Shown in pieces: positions 1 through 10,760 of a stretch of DNA of 30,567 nucleotides. The notes beneath the pieces were generated by a model, which ran no database searches, had not been told where the DNA came from, and worked only from the letters and a program-made list of their open reading frames with translations. Position 1 is the stretch's first letter; each line of letters opens with the position of its first letter. Made by a program: the position numbers and the translations under genes. The stretch comes from Chloroflexota bacterium (GTDB lineage Bacteria > Chloroflexota > Anaerolineae > Ardenticatenales > Ardenticatenaceae): NCBI GenBank assembly GCA_003520455.1, contig DOUV01000413.1, positions 1 through 30,567 of the forward strand, read 5' to 3'.

Positions 1-2
1 GG

Positions 3-407
3 GCCGAGGGCTGGTTGCGCCGGGCGCTCTCAGTTGCACCGCGGAACCCTGAGGTCCATTTCCGTCTGGGCGACCTCTACCTGGACCAGGAGCGAGCGCC
101 GCAAGCGATCCGCGAGTTGCAGGCCGCGACGGCGGGGGCACCGGGGGAGGCCTCCTACCAGGCGCGGCTGGCTGAGGCGTTGCAGACCATGGGGCTGCAG
201 GCCGATGCGATCCAGGCGGCCGAACGGGCCGCCGCTCTGGCTCCCGAGGTGGCGGGATACCAGCGGCTGCTCGGCGAGCTCTACCGGCAATCGGGGCAAC
301 GCAAGCGGGCGGTGGCGGCCTACCGGCGGGCCCTGGCGCTCGATCCGGGCGATGCCGGGGCGCGGGAAGCGCTCCAGGCACTTGACCCTACGTTGGAAAA
401 GCCGTAG
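3..407 (+). CDS. TPR-repeat protein, 5'-truncated by window edge
   Basis: The reading frame is open from the first bases of the window to a TAG at 407, so the true start lies upstream and only the last 134 residues are present. They consist of successive 34-residue TPR-like helical pairs with the usual small/large residue spacing; for example ALxxAPxNPEVHFRLGDLY and RRALALDPGDAGAREAL. TPR arrays are protein-interaction scaffolds, and in polysaccharide loci they often assist assembly machinery. The next gene also carries TPR units in its C-terminal tail, which suggests related roles. A TTG at 15 is an internal codon, not the likely start. No enzymatic domain is visible, and nothing can be said about membrane anchoring because the N-terminus is missing. 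Confidence 0.75.
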   Translation, partial: AEGWLRRALSVAPRNPEVHFRLGDLYLDQERAPQAIRELQAATAGAPGEASYQARLAEALQTMGLQADAIQAAERAAALAPEVAGYQRLLGELYRQSGQRKRAVAAYRRALALDPGDAGAREALQALDPTLEKP

Positions 408-514
408 GGCGTGGCGGCCATCTGCTTCATGCTTCACTCTGGCGAGTCACGGCTGTCCAGCGGCTGCGCATCTGCCATCACGTATCCCCGCTTCCGTTGG
501 ATGGAAGAGTTGCA

Positions 515-2491
515 GTGGCCAGTGTGCTCTCGTTGATTCTGGGCCAAAGGTTACGCTCCGCCTGGCGAAAGGCCCGTCGTCTCGACATCGCCAGGTCGCT
601 GCCAGCAGCCCCTTCGGCGCGCACCTGGGTATCCGCGGGACAGAGGAGTGTTGCCCTCACGCCAATCATCTGGCCCAGCCTTGCGTTTCTCTTCACGGCG
701 CTGGTGGGAGTGTGGGTCGCATACAACCGGGCGGGGGCGTGGGCGCGGTTCGGGTTGATCGCCTTGGGGATCGCACTGGCGCTTGGCCTCGCGGTGGTCG
801 TACGCTGGGGCGGCGAACGGGCATTGGGAGTGATCGGCGTTGGGTGTGCTCTGTTGGCAGCGGGAGTGGGCTCCGATTTCTTGCTGGTGCGTGAGCCGAT
901 GGTAACCGGGGGAGAAGCGTTTGCGCCGCTGCGGTGGATCGGGCTCTGGTTTCACGCCTACCGGGCAGCTATCCCGCTGGCTGAGAATATCCACCGCAAC
1001 GCCGCCGCCGGCGCGCTGGCGATCTTGCTTCCCTTGGGAGCGGCCGGGTTGCTGTGGGCGCGGGCACAGCACTCTTCGGCAGTTACGTCCATCTGCACCT
1101 TGGCCCTGGTCCCGGCGCTGGTGGCTTTGATCTTGACGTCCTCCTGGGGGGCGTGGGTCGGGCTATCAGCGGGGGTGATCGTGGCCGGGTTGTTGAACTG
1201 GCGGGGATATGCTCCTCTGCGCCGACAGAGTTCGCGTTGGACTCCGCCTAAACGGCTGGATTGTGCCCTCTTCTCCGCCGCGGTGCTTCTCCTGCTGGGT
1301 GGCTTCTGGGTCGCAGTCACATTCCCGGCGGTTGAAGATACGTTGCGGGCGGCGGGCGCCGGCCAGTCGGTGATTGGCCGGATCGAGATATGGCGCCAGA
1401 TGCTGACCCTCGTCCGGGATTATCCCCTCACGGGGAGCGGACTGGGCAGCACGGTGATGGTCTACTCGACCTACGTCCTCCTGCTCCAGGTGGCGTACTT
1501 TTTCCACGCCCACAACCTGTTCTTGCAGGTCGCCGTCGAGCAGGGGGTGCCGGGCCTGGCCGCCTTTTTATGGTTGGTGGCGGCGAGCGGGCGCCTCCTC
1601 GCCCGGGCTGAGCCAGGAGGCCTGCAGGGGTCGATATTCCGGGCCGCGGGGCTGGCTTCACTCGTCGCGCTGCTGGTCCACGGGATGGCCGACGCGGAGC
1701 TCTACGCCAGCCCATTGGTCCCGGTGACCTTCGTGCCGATCGGGACGGCCCTGGCCATCCACTCGCTCCGAATGAAACGCTACGATCCGAGCCCGGCGTT
1801 CCAGCTGGCCAGCGCCGCGAGCATTCGCCAGAGGGCCCTCGGCCCGATCCTCTGGCTCACGGCCGGGCTCCTGGCGGTGGGCCTCTGGCTCCTTCCCCGA
1901 TCGCGGGCGATCTTCGAAGCCAACGCCGGTGCCGTCGCACAGACCCGGGCCGAACTCTCAGTCTACCGCCGCCCGAAGTGGCCCATCCAAGATGCTCTGC
2001 GCCGCTCGCCGGCCGTCAACCTCGATCCGGCCATTGCGCGGTACGACGCCGCGTTGGCGCTGGATCCGGCGAACGTGACCGCCAACCAGCGGCTCGGGCA
2101 GATCGAGATCGCGCGGGGCCAATACGAGAGGGCTCGCCGGCACCTGGAAGCGGCCTATGCGAGCGGACCGGATCGGGCAGAGACGCGGCAGATGCTGGGG
2201 GAAGTCTACGCGGTGACCGGCCAGATTCCGCGCGCGGCGGCGCTCTGGCGGACGGTGCATGGAAACCAGAGGCAACTCGGGCTGCGGCAGTGGTGGTACC
2301 TGCATCTCGGGGAGCGGACCCTGGTGGCGCGAATCGCGGAGGCGGCGGCGTTGGCCCGAGGGAGCCAACAAGGACCGTGCGGTTCGTCGAGATGGCAGAA
2401 TGGCATGACCATCGCCAGCACCCGCGTCCGGGGTGCGGCCTCTCCCATATGGAATAGCGCTGCAGGGTGCCGGCAAGGAGTTGAGCAATGA
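515..2491 (+). CDS. O-antigen ligase/polymerase-like membrane protein with TPR tail
   Basis: A polytopic membrane protein of about 658 residues. Roughly ten to twelve hydrophobic segments occupy residues 50-480, followed by a soluble tail. The region around residues 285-350 has the look of the Wzy_C/WaaL family: an IGRIEIW segment, a DYPLTGSGLGS loop and the HAHNLFLQ motif near residue 331, then an EQGVPGL helix. Family members join glycan chains to lipid carriers or polymerise repeat units at the outer face of the membrane. The last 150 residues contain two or three TPR units (ALALDPANVTANQRLG and following), a fusion known in some ligase-like proteins. GTG 515 is preferred because GGAAGAG lies five bases upstream; TTG 497 in the same frame is an alternative. 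The stop overlaps the next start as ATGA. Ligase and polymerase cannot be told apart by eye. Confidence 0.8.
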   Translation: MASVLSLILGQRLRSAWRKARRLDIARSLPAAPSARTWVSAGQRSVALTPIIWPSLAFLFTALVGVWVAYNRAGAWARFGLIALGIALALGLAVVVRWGGERALGVIGVGCALLAAGVGSDFLLVREPMVTGGEAFAPLRWIGLWFHAYRAAIPLAENIHRNAAAGALAILLPLGAAGLLWARAQHSSAVTSICTLALVPALVALILTSSWGAWVGLSAGVIVAGLLNWRGYAPLRRQSSRWTPPKRLDCALFSAAVLLLLGGFWVAVTFPAVEDTLRAAGAGQSVIGRIEIWRQMLTLVRDYPLTGSGLGSTVMVYSTYVLLLQVAYFFHAHNLFLQVAVEQGVPGLAAFLWLVAASGRLLARAEPGGLQGSIFRAAGLASLVALLVHGMADAELYASPLVPVTFVPIGTALAIHSLRMKRYDPSPAFQLASAASIRQRALGPILWLTAGLLAVGLWLLPRSRAIFEANAGAVAQTRAELSVYRRPKWPIQDALRRSPAVNLDPAIARYDAALALDPANVTANQRLGQIEIARGQYERARRHLEAAYASGPDRAETRQMLGEVYAVTGQIPRAAALWRTVHGNQRQLGLRQWWYLHLGERTLVARIAEAAALARGSQQGPCGSSRWQNGMTIASTRVRGAASPIWNSAAGCRQGVEQ

Positions 2492-2874
2492 GCCAACAAC
2501 TGTGGCCCACGCTGGGGCTCATCGGCCTCTCCGTGATTACAGGGGTGGCAGGGCAGACCGTCCTCAAACTGGGGGTGGCGAGCTCGGGCCCGAGAGGGGT
2601 CGCGGTCGATCCGGTGGCGATTGTAACACTGATCCTCCGCTCACCGCTCGTGCTCTTCGGGTTTCTGCTCTACGGCGTCGGGGCTCTGGCCTGGGTCGTC
2701 GTCCTGTCTCGACTCGATCTGAGCTACGCCTATCCCTTCCTGGCCCTCAACTTTGTCCTGGTCGCGATCGTTTCCCAGGTCGTGCTGTCGGAGAGCGTTC
2801 CAATGGTGCGATGGCTGGGCATCGGCTGTATCTGCGTTGGGATTTTGCTGGTCGCGCGCAGCGCTGCGCGGTGA
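2488..2874 (+). CDS. EamA/SMR-like four-helix membrane transporter
   Basis: A 128-residue hydrophobic protein with four predicted transmembrane segments: about residues 8-27, 47-68, 72-94 and 101-123. The pattern fits the half-size drug/metabolite transporter superfamily. The GQTVLKLG stretch in helix 1 and SYAYPFLALNFV in helix 3 resemble ArnE/ArnF-type undecaprenyl-linked sugar flippase subunits and other EamA proteins. Such small proteins usually act as dimers. The start codon overlaps the ligase stop (ATGA), so translational coupling is likely. A role in moving a lipid-linked sugar or precursor across the membrane is plausible from context but not shown. A quaternary-ammonium efflux protein of the SMR family is the main alternative. 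Confidence 0.75.
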   Translation: MSQQLWPTLGLIGLSVITGVAGQTVLKLGVASSGPRGVAVDPVAIVTLILRSPLVLFGFLLYGVGALAWVVVLSRLDLSYAYPFLALNFVLVAIVSQVVLSESVPMVRWLGIGCICVGILLVARSAAR

Positions 2875-2926
2875 GAGAGCGAACGACTGTTGGGAAGCCG
2901 CACGAGCGCGGCGCGGGTGCGTGTGA

Positions 2927-6242
<3,316 letters not shown>

Positions 6243-6283
6243 TGGCGTGGGTGATCCGGTGACGGCCAAAGAATGCGAAATCA

Positions 6284-6306
6284 GAGGCGCATCCCCGCGA
6301 CGCCTC
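6284..6306 (+). terminator. Possible weak stem-loop after the sat-cysC/phosphodiesterase pair
   Basis: GAGGCG (6284-6289) pairs with CGCCTC (6301-6306) around an 11-base loop, about 40 bases after the stop at 6242. A run of five T (6322-6326) follows only after 15 bases, so this is a weak candidate for an intrinsic terminator. Confidence 0.3.
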
Positions 6307-6326
6307 CACTTGAGTCGCCTGTTTTT

Positions 6327-6382
6327 GCCACGAATTACACGAATTTCACAAATCTGTTCTCCTTTTCGTGTCAATTCGTGGC
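6327..6382. repeat. CACGAATT-type imperfect inverted repeat
   Basis: The left arm (6327-6343) reads GCCACGAATTACACGAA. The right arm (6365-6382) is its reverse complement except for one extra base. A 21-base AT-rich spacer lies between, so RNA or single-stranded DNA could form a long hairpin. Sequences of this CACGAATT type recur between genes in several environmental bacterial groups, as far as I recall. It sits in the 240-base gap between the first phosphodiesterase gene and the small membrane protein gene. Confidence 0.75.
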
Positions 6383-6432
6383 CGAAAGTTGATTCCTTTT
6401 AGGAGAGGTCGGGTAGCAAGATTCAGAGACGG

Positions 6433-6452
6433 AGTCGCCCTTTTCAGCGACT
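6433..6452. promoter_or_regulatory. Short inverted repeat upstream of the small membrane protein gene
   Basis: AGTCGC (6433-6438) and GCGACT (6447-6452) form a perfect six-base inverted repeat around an eight-base spacer. It ends 31 bases before the ATG at 6484, in the probable leader of the next transcript. It could be an operator or a small RNA hairpin; no function can be assigned by eye. Confidence 0.3.
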
Positions 6453-6483
6453 GAACCAGGTGTTTGTACACGGAGGTGTATTC

Positions 6484-6702
6484 ATGGTACGGACAGTGGT
6501 CAGGTCGTTCCTGCTCACCATCATCGCAGGCGTCGCAGGTTTACGGCTTATCTTCGCCTACATCGATCCGAACACCGGTGGCATGCTGTTCCAGATATTG
6601 GCCGTGGTGTTTGCCTTCTTCAGCGGGTTCATGCTGTTCTTCTCCCGCCAGATCCGAACGACCCTCGCGCGCGTCCAGCGTATCCTCCGCCGGGAGCAGT
6701 GA
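6484..6702 (+). CDS. Small membrane protein with YIDPNTGG motif
   Basis: A 72-residue protein with a hydrophobic N-terminal segment (about residues 5-22), the motif AYIDPNTGGMLFQ, a second membrane helix (about 35-54) and a basic C-terminal tail rich in Arg. Small proteins with a YIDPGTGS-like motif after the first helix occur next to AP-superfamily phosphohydrolase genes in many bacteria; their function is unknown. ATG 6484 is chosen because GGAGG (6472-6476) lies seven bases upstream; the in-frame ATG at 6460 lacks such a site. It lies between two phosphodiesterase-type genes and ends 63 bases before the second, which suggests it may anchor or partner one of them. That is inference from context only. 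Confidence 0.75.
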   Translation: MVRTVVRSFLLTIIAGVAGLRLIFAYIDPNTGGMLFQILAVVFAFFSGFMLFFSRQIRTTLARVQRILRREQ

Positions 6703-6765
6703 GCGCGGAGGAGGAGACCCAAGCGCCGGGAGACGCAGATGAATTCGTTGAGATCGGAGTGCGGA

Positions 6766-8604
6766 ATGCAAACGCTCATCCTGGGGCTCGATGCCTTCGA
6801 TCCATCCGTATTTGAGAGGCTCTCCGAACAAGGGAAGGTGCCTCATCTGACCAGGTATGTCGAGGCGGGTGGCTACTCGCGATTTGCCGTGACCGACCCT
6901 CCCCAAAGTGAGGTTTCGTGGACAAGCATCGCCACCGGGCTCAACCCCGGCGGACACGGCGTCTTTGACTTTGTCCACCGCGATCCGGCCACGTACACCC
7001 TCAGCGTCTCCCTCCTGCCGACCAAAAGTAACCTGTTTGGAACCCAGTTTGTTCCTCCTTATACAGCTCGGACGATCTTTGATCAGGCGGTTCGGCAAGG
7101 GTTCCCGGCGACGGTGTTGTGGTGGCCGGCGACCTTTCCGGCGCGTCCCGAATCCCCGGTTCGTACGCTTCCGGGGCTTGGCACACCGGACATCCACGGG
7201 CGCTTAGGGGTCGGCACCCTGTTTTCGAGCGACCCCGACCTGCAACAAGCAGAGCGGAAAACACGGGTCGTCACCCTCAAGGAAGCCGGCAGGAATCGAT
7301 ACCGAGGGCGCCTGGGCGGCCCGGCGAAGAAGAGCCGTGATGGCAGCCAGGAAGCTGTCGTCGAGTTGGCACTCGAGCTGGCGGCCGACAACACAGGACG
7401 GCTGACAATCGACAGACAATCGATCGAGCTCATCGAAGGACAGTGGAGTCCGATTATAGAAGTCACCTTCAAGATGGGGCTGTTTGTCAAGGTTCGTGCG
7501 CTGACGCGCGCCATTCTGACCCAGGTGCGGCCGGATACACGGTTGTACTTCCTCCCACTCCAACTGCATCCGCTGCATTCACCGTGGCGGTACGGGACGC
7601 CGGGTTCATTTGTCAAAGAGACGTGGGCCAATTGTGGTCCGTTCCTCACGGTTGGCTGGCCGCAGGATACAACCGGGCTCGAAGATCAATGCATCAGCGA
7701 TGAGCAGTTTCTCCGGTTGTGTGAAACGATCGATGCCGGGCGCGAACGCGTGCTGATGTACTACCTCCCACACTTTCACGAAGGAATTCTGGCTTCTGTT
7801 TCTGATACGTTGGATCGAGTCCAGCACATGTTCTGGCGGGAGCGTCCGGATATCATCGATGAATGGTACATCAAACTGGACGCCATGATCGGGCGAGTTG
7901 AACAGAAAGTGGCCGGGTCAGGCAAGGATCAGACGAAGGTTGTGATCGTCTCAGACCATGGATTCTCGGACTTCAACCACAAGGTCCATCTGAATCGCTG
8001 GCTGATCGATCATCAGTATCTGGCTCTCGAGAATGAGAATGAATCGGGAAGCCTCCAGGACGTAGATTGGAGTCACAGCCGGGCATACGGCGTCGGCCTG
8101 AACAGCATCTACCTGAATCTTGCCGGGCGAGAGGGACAAGGGTGCGTGCCGCTCAGCGAATCGCTCGAGGTGATCGACACGCTCCGCAGAGAGTTGTTGG
8201 CCTGGCGCGGGCCTGACGGGCGCGCCGTGGTGCAGCAGGCCTGGTCACAGGGCGAAGCGTTCGAAGGGCCGCTGTCGGCGTACGGTCCCGACCTGGTCGT
8301 AGGCTTTGCCCCCGGGTATCGAGCGTCGGCACAAACGGGGCTGGGCCAGTGGGAACCGGTCACCATTGAGCCCAACCACGATCACTGGGGCGCCGATCAC
8401 TGCCTGAACGCCCACGTTGTGCCCGGGGTTCTCTTCGCGAACCGGGATCTCACGAACTACCCACATCCCTCCTACCGCGACTTCCCGGCACTCACGATTG
8501 AAGCAGTCCCCGATACCAGTCACTCGGCGCCGCCACCATCTTCGTATGGCAAAGAGGATCAGGAGATTATAGAAGAAAGGCTGAAGAGCCTTGGGTATCT
8601 TTAA
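6766..8604 (+). CDS. AP-superfamily phosphodiesterase-like protein, Ser nucleophile variant
   Basis: A 612-residue member of the same broad family as the gene at 4791 (COG3379-like). D9 lies in ILGLDAFD. The probable nucleophile is S48 in PPQSEVSW, where the neighbour has Thr. The SDTLDRVQHMFW segment supplies metal ligands and S396-D-H-G follows. A segment around residues 130-260 has no counterpart in the shorter relative. It ends in KSLGYL, similar to the LGYIE ends of two other AP-superfamily proteins here. No signal peptide is visible. ATG 6766 has GGAG at 6756-6759; ATG 6739 would add nine residues ahead of the conserved start. The gene overlaps the next by 14 bases. The substrate is unknown. 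Confidence 0.85.
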   Translation: MQTLILGLDAFDPSVFERLSEQGKVPHLTRYVEAGGYSRFAVTDPPQSEVSWTSIATGLNPGGHGVFDFVHRDPATYTLSVSLLPTKSNLFGTQFVPPYTARTIFDQAVRQGFPATVLWWPATFPARPESPVRTLPGLGTPDIHGRLGVGTLFSSDPDLQQAERKTRVVTLKEAGRNRYRGRLGGPAKKSRDGSQEAVVELALELAADNTGRLTIDRQSIELIEGQWSPIIEVTFKMGLFVKVRALTRAILTQVRPDTRLYFLPLQLHPLHSPWRYGTPGSFVKETWANCGPFLTVGWPQDTTGLEDQCISDEQFLRLCETIDAGRERVLMYYLPHFHEGILASVSDTLDRVQHMFWRERPDIIDEWYIKLDAMIGRVEQKVAGSGKDQTKVVIVSDHGFSDFNHKVHLNRWLIDHQYLALENENESGSLQDVDWSHSRAYGVGLNSIYLNLAGREGQGCVPLSESLEVIDTLRRELLAWRGPDGRAVVQQAWSQGEAFEGPLSAYGPDLVVGFAPGYRASAQTGLGQWEPVTIEPNHDHWGADHCLNAHVVPGVLFANRDLTNYPHPSYRDFPALTIEAVPDTSHSAPPPSSYGKEDQEIIEERLKSLGYL

Positions 8605-9127
8605 ACAGCGTATCGTCTCGAAACGGGAGATTCCTCTCGTCTTCGCGGCATGTGTTGTTCCGATCTATAGTTGGTCGATTATTCGATTCTTCGATCGGAT
8701 AACCGGCTGGTTGTACTTTCTGAATATCTGGGAGATTCTCAGCATCTTCGCTTACACGGTGGTTTTCGCCCTACTTGAGAGCCTCTTACTCCTGTTGGCC
8801 GTGATTCTCCTCGCCACGGTCCTTCCGGACAGGTTCTTTCGCGATCGGTTCGTCCCCCATGGGACGAGCGCCGTATTGCTCGTTTCGCTTTGGGCTGTTG
8901 CCGCCCAGTACAATGACGAGGCTCTACGCCAGTGGCCGACAAGGATCATCCTTTTTTGGTTGATGGTCGCGGTGATTACCATCGCGATACCCCACCTCAT
9001 CACACAACGCAACCGGCGAGTCGAGGGCGCGATCCAATCTGTGTCCGAGCGATTCGTAGTCATGCTCTACCTGTATGTTCCCATCACGCTCCTGAGTCTC
9101 GCTGTTGTTGTCCTCAGGAATGTATAA
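8591..9127 (+). CDS. Five-helix integral membrane protein, unknown function
   Basis: A 178-residue hydrophobic protein with about five transmembrane segments: near residues 13-34, 47-78, 91-108, 120-138 and 155-175. I recognise no family. It uses TTG as start, with AAAGG ten bases upstream, and overlaps the preceding phosphodiesterase gene by 14 bases. Its TAA directly abuts the ATG of the sulfatase-fold gene at 9128 with no gap, so the two are almost certainly co-translated. Five helices followed by an exported sulfatase-fold domain is the architecture of lipoteichoic acid synthase-like and phosphoethanolamine transferase-like enzymes when fused. This may be the membrane half of a split version, but that is a hypothesis. 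Confidence 0.75.
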   Translation: MGIFKQRIVSKREIPLVFAACVVPIYSWSIIRFFDRITGWLYFLNIWEILSIFAYTVVFALLESLLLLLAVILLATVLPDRFFRDRFVPHGTSAVLLVSLWAVAAQYNDEALRQWPTRIILFWLMVAVITIAIPHLITQRNRRVEGAIQSVSERFVVMLYLYVPITLLSLAVVVLRNV

Positions 9128-10714
9128 ATGAATACGCAACTCAACCGGCGCGACCTTCTCAAACTGCTTTCGATGCTGGCAGCCACCCCGTTTTTCTACC
9201 AGCACTCTGCTGCTCCCGGGACAACGCGGCGCGGTCTGTCGACCGGCGATGATGTGCCGAACGTGCTTGTTCTCGTGTTCGACACTCTCTCTGCAAAGCA
9301 CATGTCCCTGTACGGATACCATCGGGAAACGACCCCGAATCTAACAAGGTTCGCACAGCGGGCGACGGTCTATCATAGACATTATGCCGGTGGAAACTAC
9401 ACGACACCGGGCACGTCGTCACTGTTGACAGGTTCCTATTCATGGTCACACCGTGCCTTCAATCATGAGGGGACGGTGATTGCCGAGTACAGGCAACGCA
9501 ACTTGTTCAGCGAATTTGCCGGGGGACCTCATCATCAGGTCGCATATTCACACAACTTACTCGCCGCATCGCTTCTGCAACAATTTCATGAAAATATAAA
9601 TGAATACATACACGCGCGCCGATTTGCGCTTACCGACGGACAAATCGCCGATCTGGTATTTCCGCGCGACGAAGGAATCGCTTATCGAAGCTTTGAGGAT
9701 CTGATTTTGCAACGCGGGGAAATGCCGAGCTCGCTCCTCCTCTCTTTCATTGATCGAGTCAGGAATCGTGTCGATAAGCGCGAGATTATGAAGAGGTATT
9801 CGAAGCGCTATCCTAAAGGTGTGCCCGAGCTCTTCAAGCTCTTCTTTACGCTGGAAGGCACGTTGGACGGAATCAAAGAGACAATACATCGATCCCCCCA
9901 ACCTTTCTTGGGCTACTTTCACCTGCTACCGCCCCATGAGCCCTACAGGCCGCGGCGTGAATTTATCGACCGCTTCAACGATGGGTGGAAGGCTGCAGCG
10001 AAACCCGAACGTTTCTTCTCAGACGGGCACTCTGTCAAAGAGCTCAATCAATGGCGCCGCGAGTATGACGAATACCTCGCATACGCTGATTCAGAGTTTG
10101 GGCGCTTCTACGATTTTCTGGAGCAATCCGGTCTTCTCGATAACACCTACTTCGTCTTTACGTCCGACCACGGCCAACTGTTCGAGCGGGGCGTACACGG
10201 TCACGTCACGCGGCTCCTCTATGATCCTATCATTCATGTGCCCCTGCTCATTTCGAGGCCCGGGCAGCAACAGCGCGAGGATGTGCACGTGCTGACGAGT
10301 TGTGTGGATCTCTTGCCGACTCTCCTTCACGTCGCGGGGCGGCCAATCCCCGAGTGGGCTGAGGGCGAAGTGCTCCCCCCGTTTGGCCTCAAGGAAGTCA
10401 GAGCAGGGCGCAGGGTCTACTCAATCGAGGCGACAATCAATCGAAAAGTAGCACCCCTGACCGTGGCGACAGTCGCAATGATTCATGACAGGCATAAACT
10501 TGTTCACTACTTTGGGTATGGAAGCGTCAAAGATGAGTATGAGCTGTACGACCTGCACAACGACCCTGACGAGATGGAAGAGCTGTACTCAGCTGGGCAT
10601 TCCATTGGAAAGGATCTCCACCACGAATTGGATGAGAAGCTGCAAGTCGTGAATGAGCGGTATCTTCGTGGCAAGCGGGACAGGCCGGCAAACGCGGGGC
10701 GGAGCGGAAAATGA
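9128..10714 (+). CDS. Exported sulfatase-fold enzyme with Thr nucleophile and twin-arginine-like signal
   Basis: A 528-residue protein of the sulfatase branch of the alkaline phosphatase superfamily. The N-terminus has NRRDLLKLLSM followed by a hydrophobic stretch, a plausible twin-arginine export signal. D52 (LVFDTLS) is the first metal ligand. The nucleophile position is T92 in the pattern T-T-P-G-T-S-S-L-L-T-G, which aligns with the sulfatase signature C/S-x-P-x-R. Thr replaces Cys and T96 replaces Arg, so formylglycine cannot form. TSDHGQLFERGVHGH supplies later metal ligands. Thr nucleophiles occur in lipoteichoic acid synthases and phosphoethanolamine transferases, so phospho-group transfer or hydrolysis at the cell surface is more likely than sulfate removal. 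It abuts the five-helix protein gene. Confidence 0.87.
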   Translation: MNTQLNRRDLLKLLSMLAATPFFYQHSAAPGTTRRGLSTGDDVPNVLVLVFDTLSAKHMSLYGYHRETTPNLTRFAQRATVYHRHYAGGNYTTPGTSSLLTGSYSWSHRAFNHEGTVIAEYRQRNLFSEFAGGPHHQVAYSHNLLAASLLQQFHENINEYIHARRFALTDGQIADLVFPRDEGIAYRSFEDLILQRGEMPSSLLLSFIDRVRNRVDKREIMKRYSKRYPKGVPELFKLFFTLEGTLDGIKETIHRSPQPFLGYFHLLPPHEPYRPRREFIDRFNDGWKAAAKPERFFSDGHSVKELNQWRREYDEYLAYADSEFGRFYDFLEQSGLLDNTYFVFTSDHGQLFERGVHGHVTRLLYDPIIHVPLLISRPGQQQREDVHVLTSCVDLLPTLLHVAGRPIPEWAEGEVLPPFGLKEVRAGRRVYSIEATINRKVAPLTVATVAMIHDRHKLVHYFGYGSVKDEYELYDLHNDPDEMEELYSAGHSIGKDLHHELDEKLQVVNERYLRGKRDRPANAGRSGK

Positions 10715-10760
10715 GCTACCGGTGAGTAGGTAGCAGGTGCAGAAGGATCTCGAGAGGTTT

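Noticed and set aside
34..894. 286-residue + strand open frame rich in Arg, Pro and Trp
   Set aside because: It overlaps the TPR protein and the start of the ligase gene in another frame and has biased, low-complexity content typical of a shifted frame.
6389..6419. TTGATT and TAGCAA as a promoter for the small membrane protein gene
   Set aside because: The spacing is 19 bases and the -10 match is poor; too weak to report as a promoter.
9401..9433. Sulfatase catalytic signature in the enzyme at 9128
   Set aside because: The spacing matches but Thr replaces Cys/Ser and Thr replaces Arg, so a plain 'sulfatase' call was not made. The same reasoning applies to the enzymes at 18594 and 23463.
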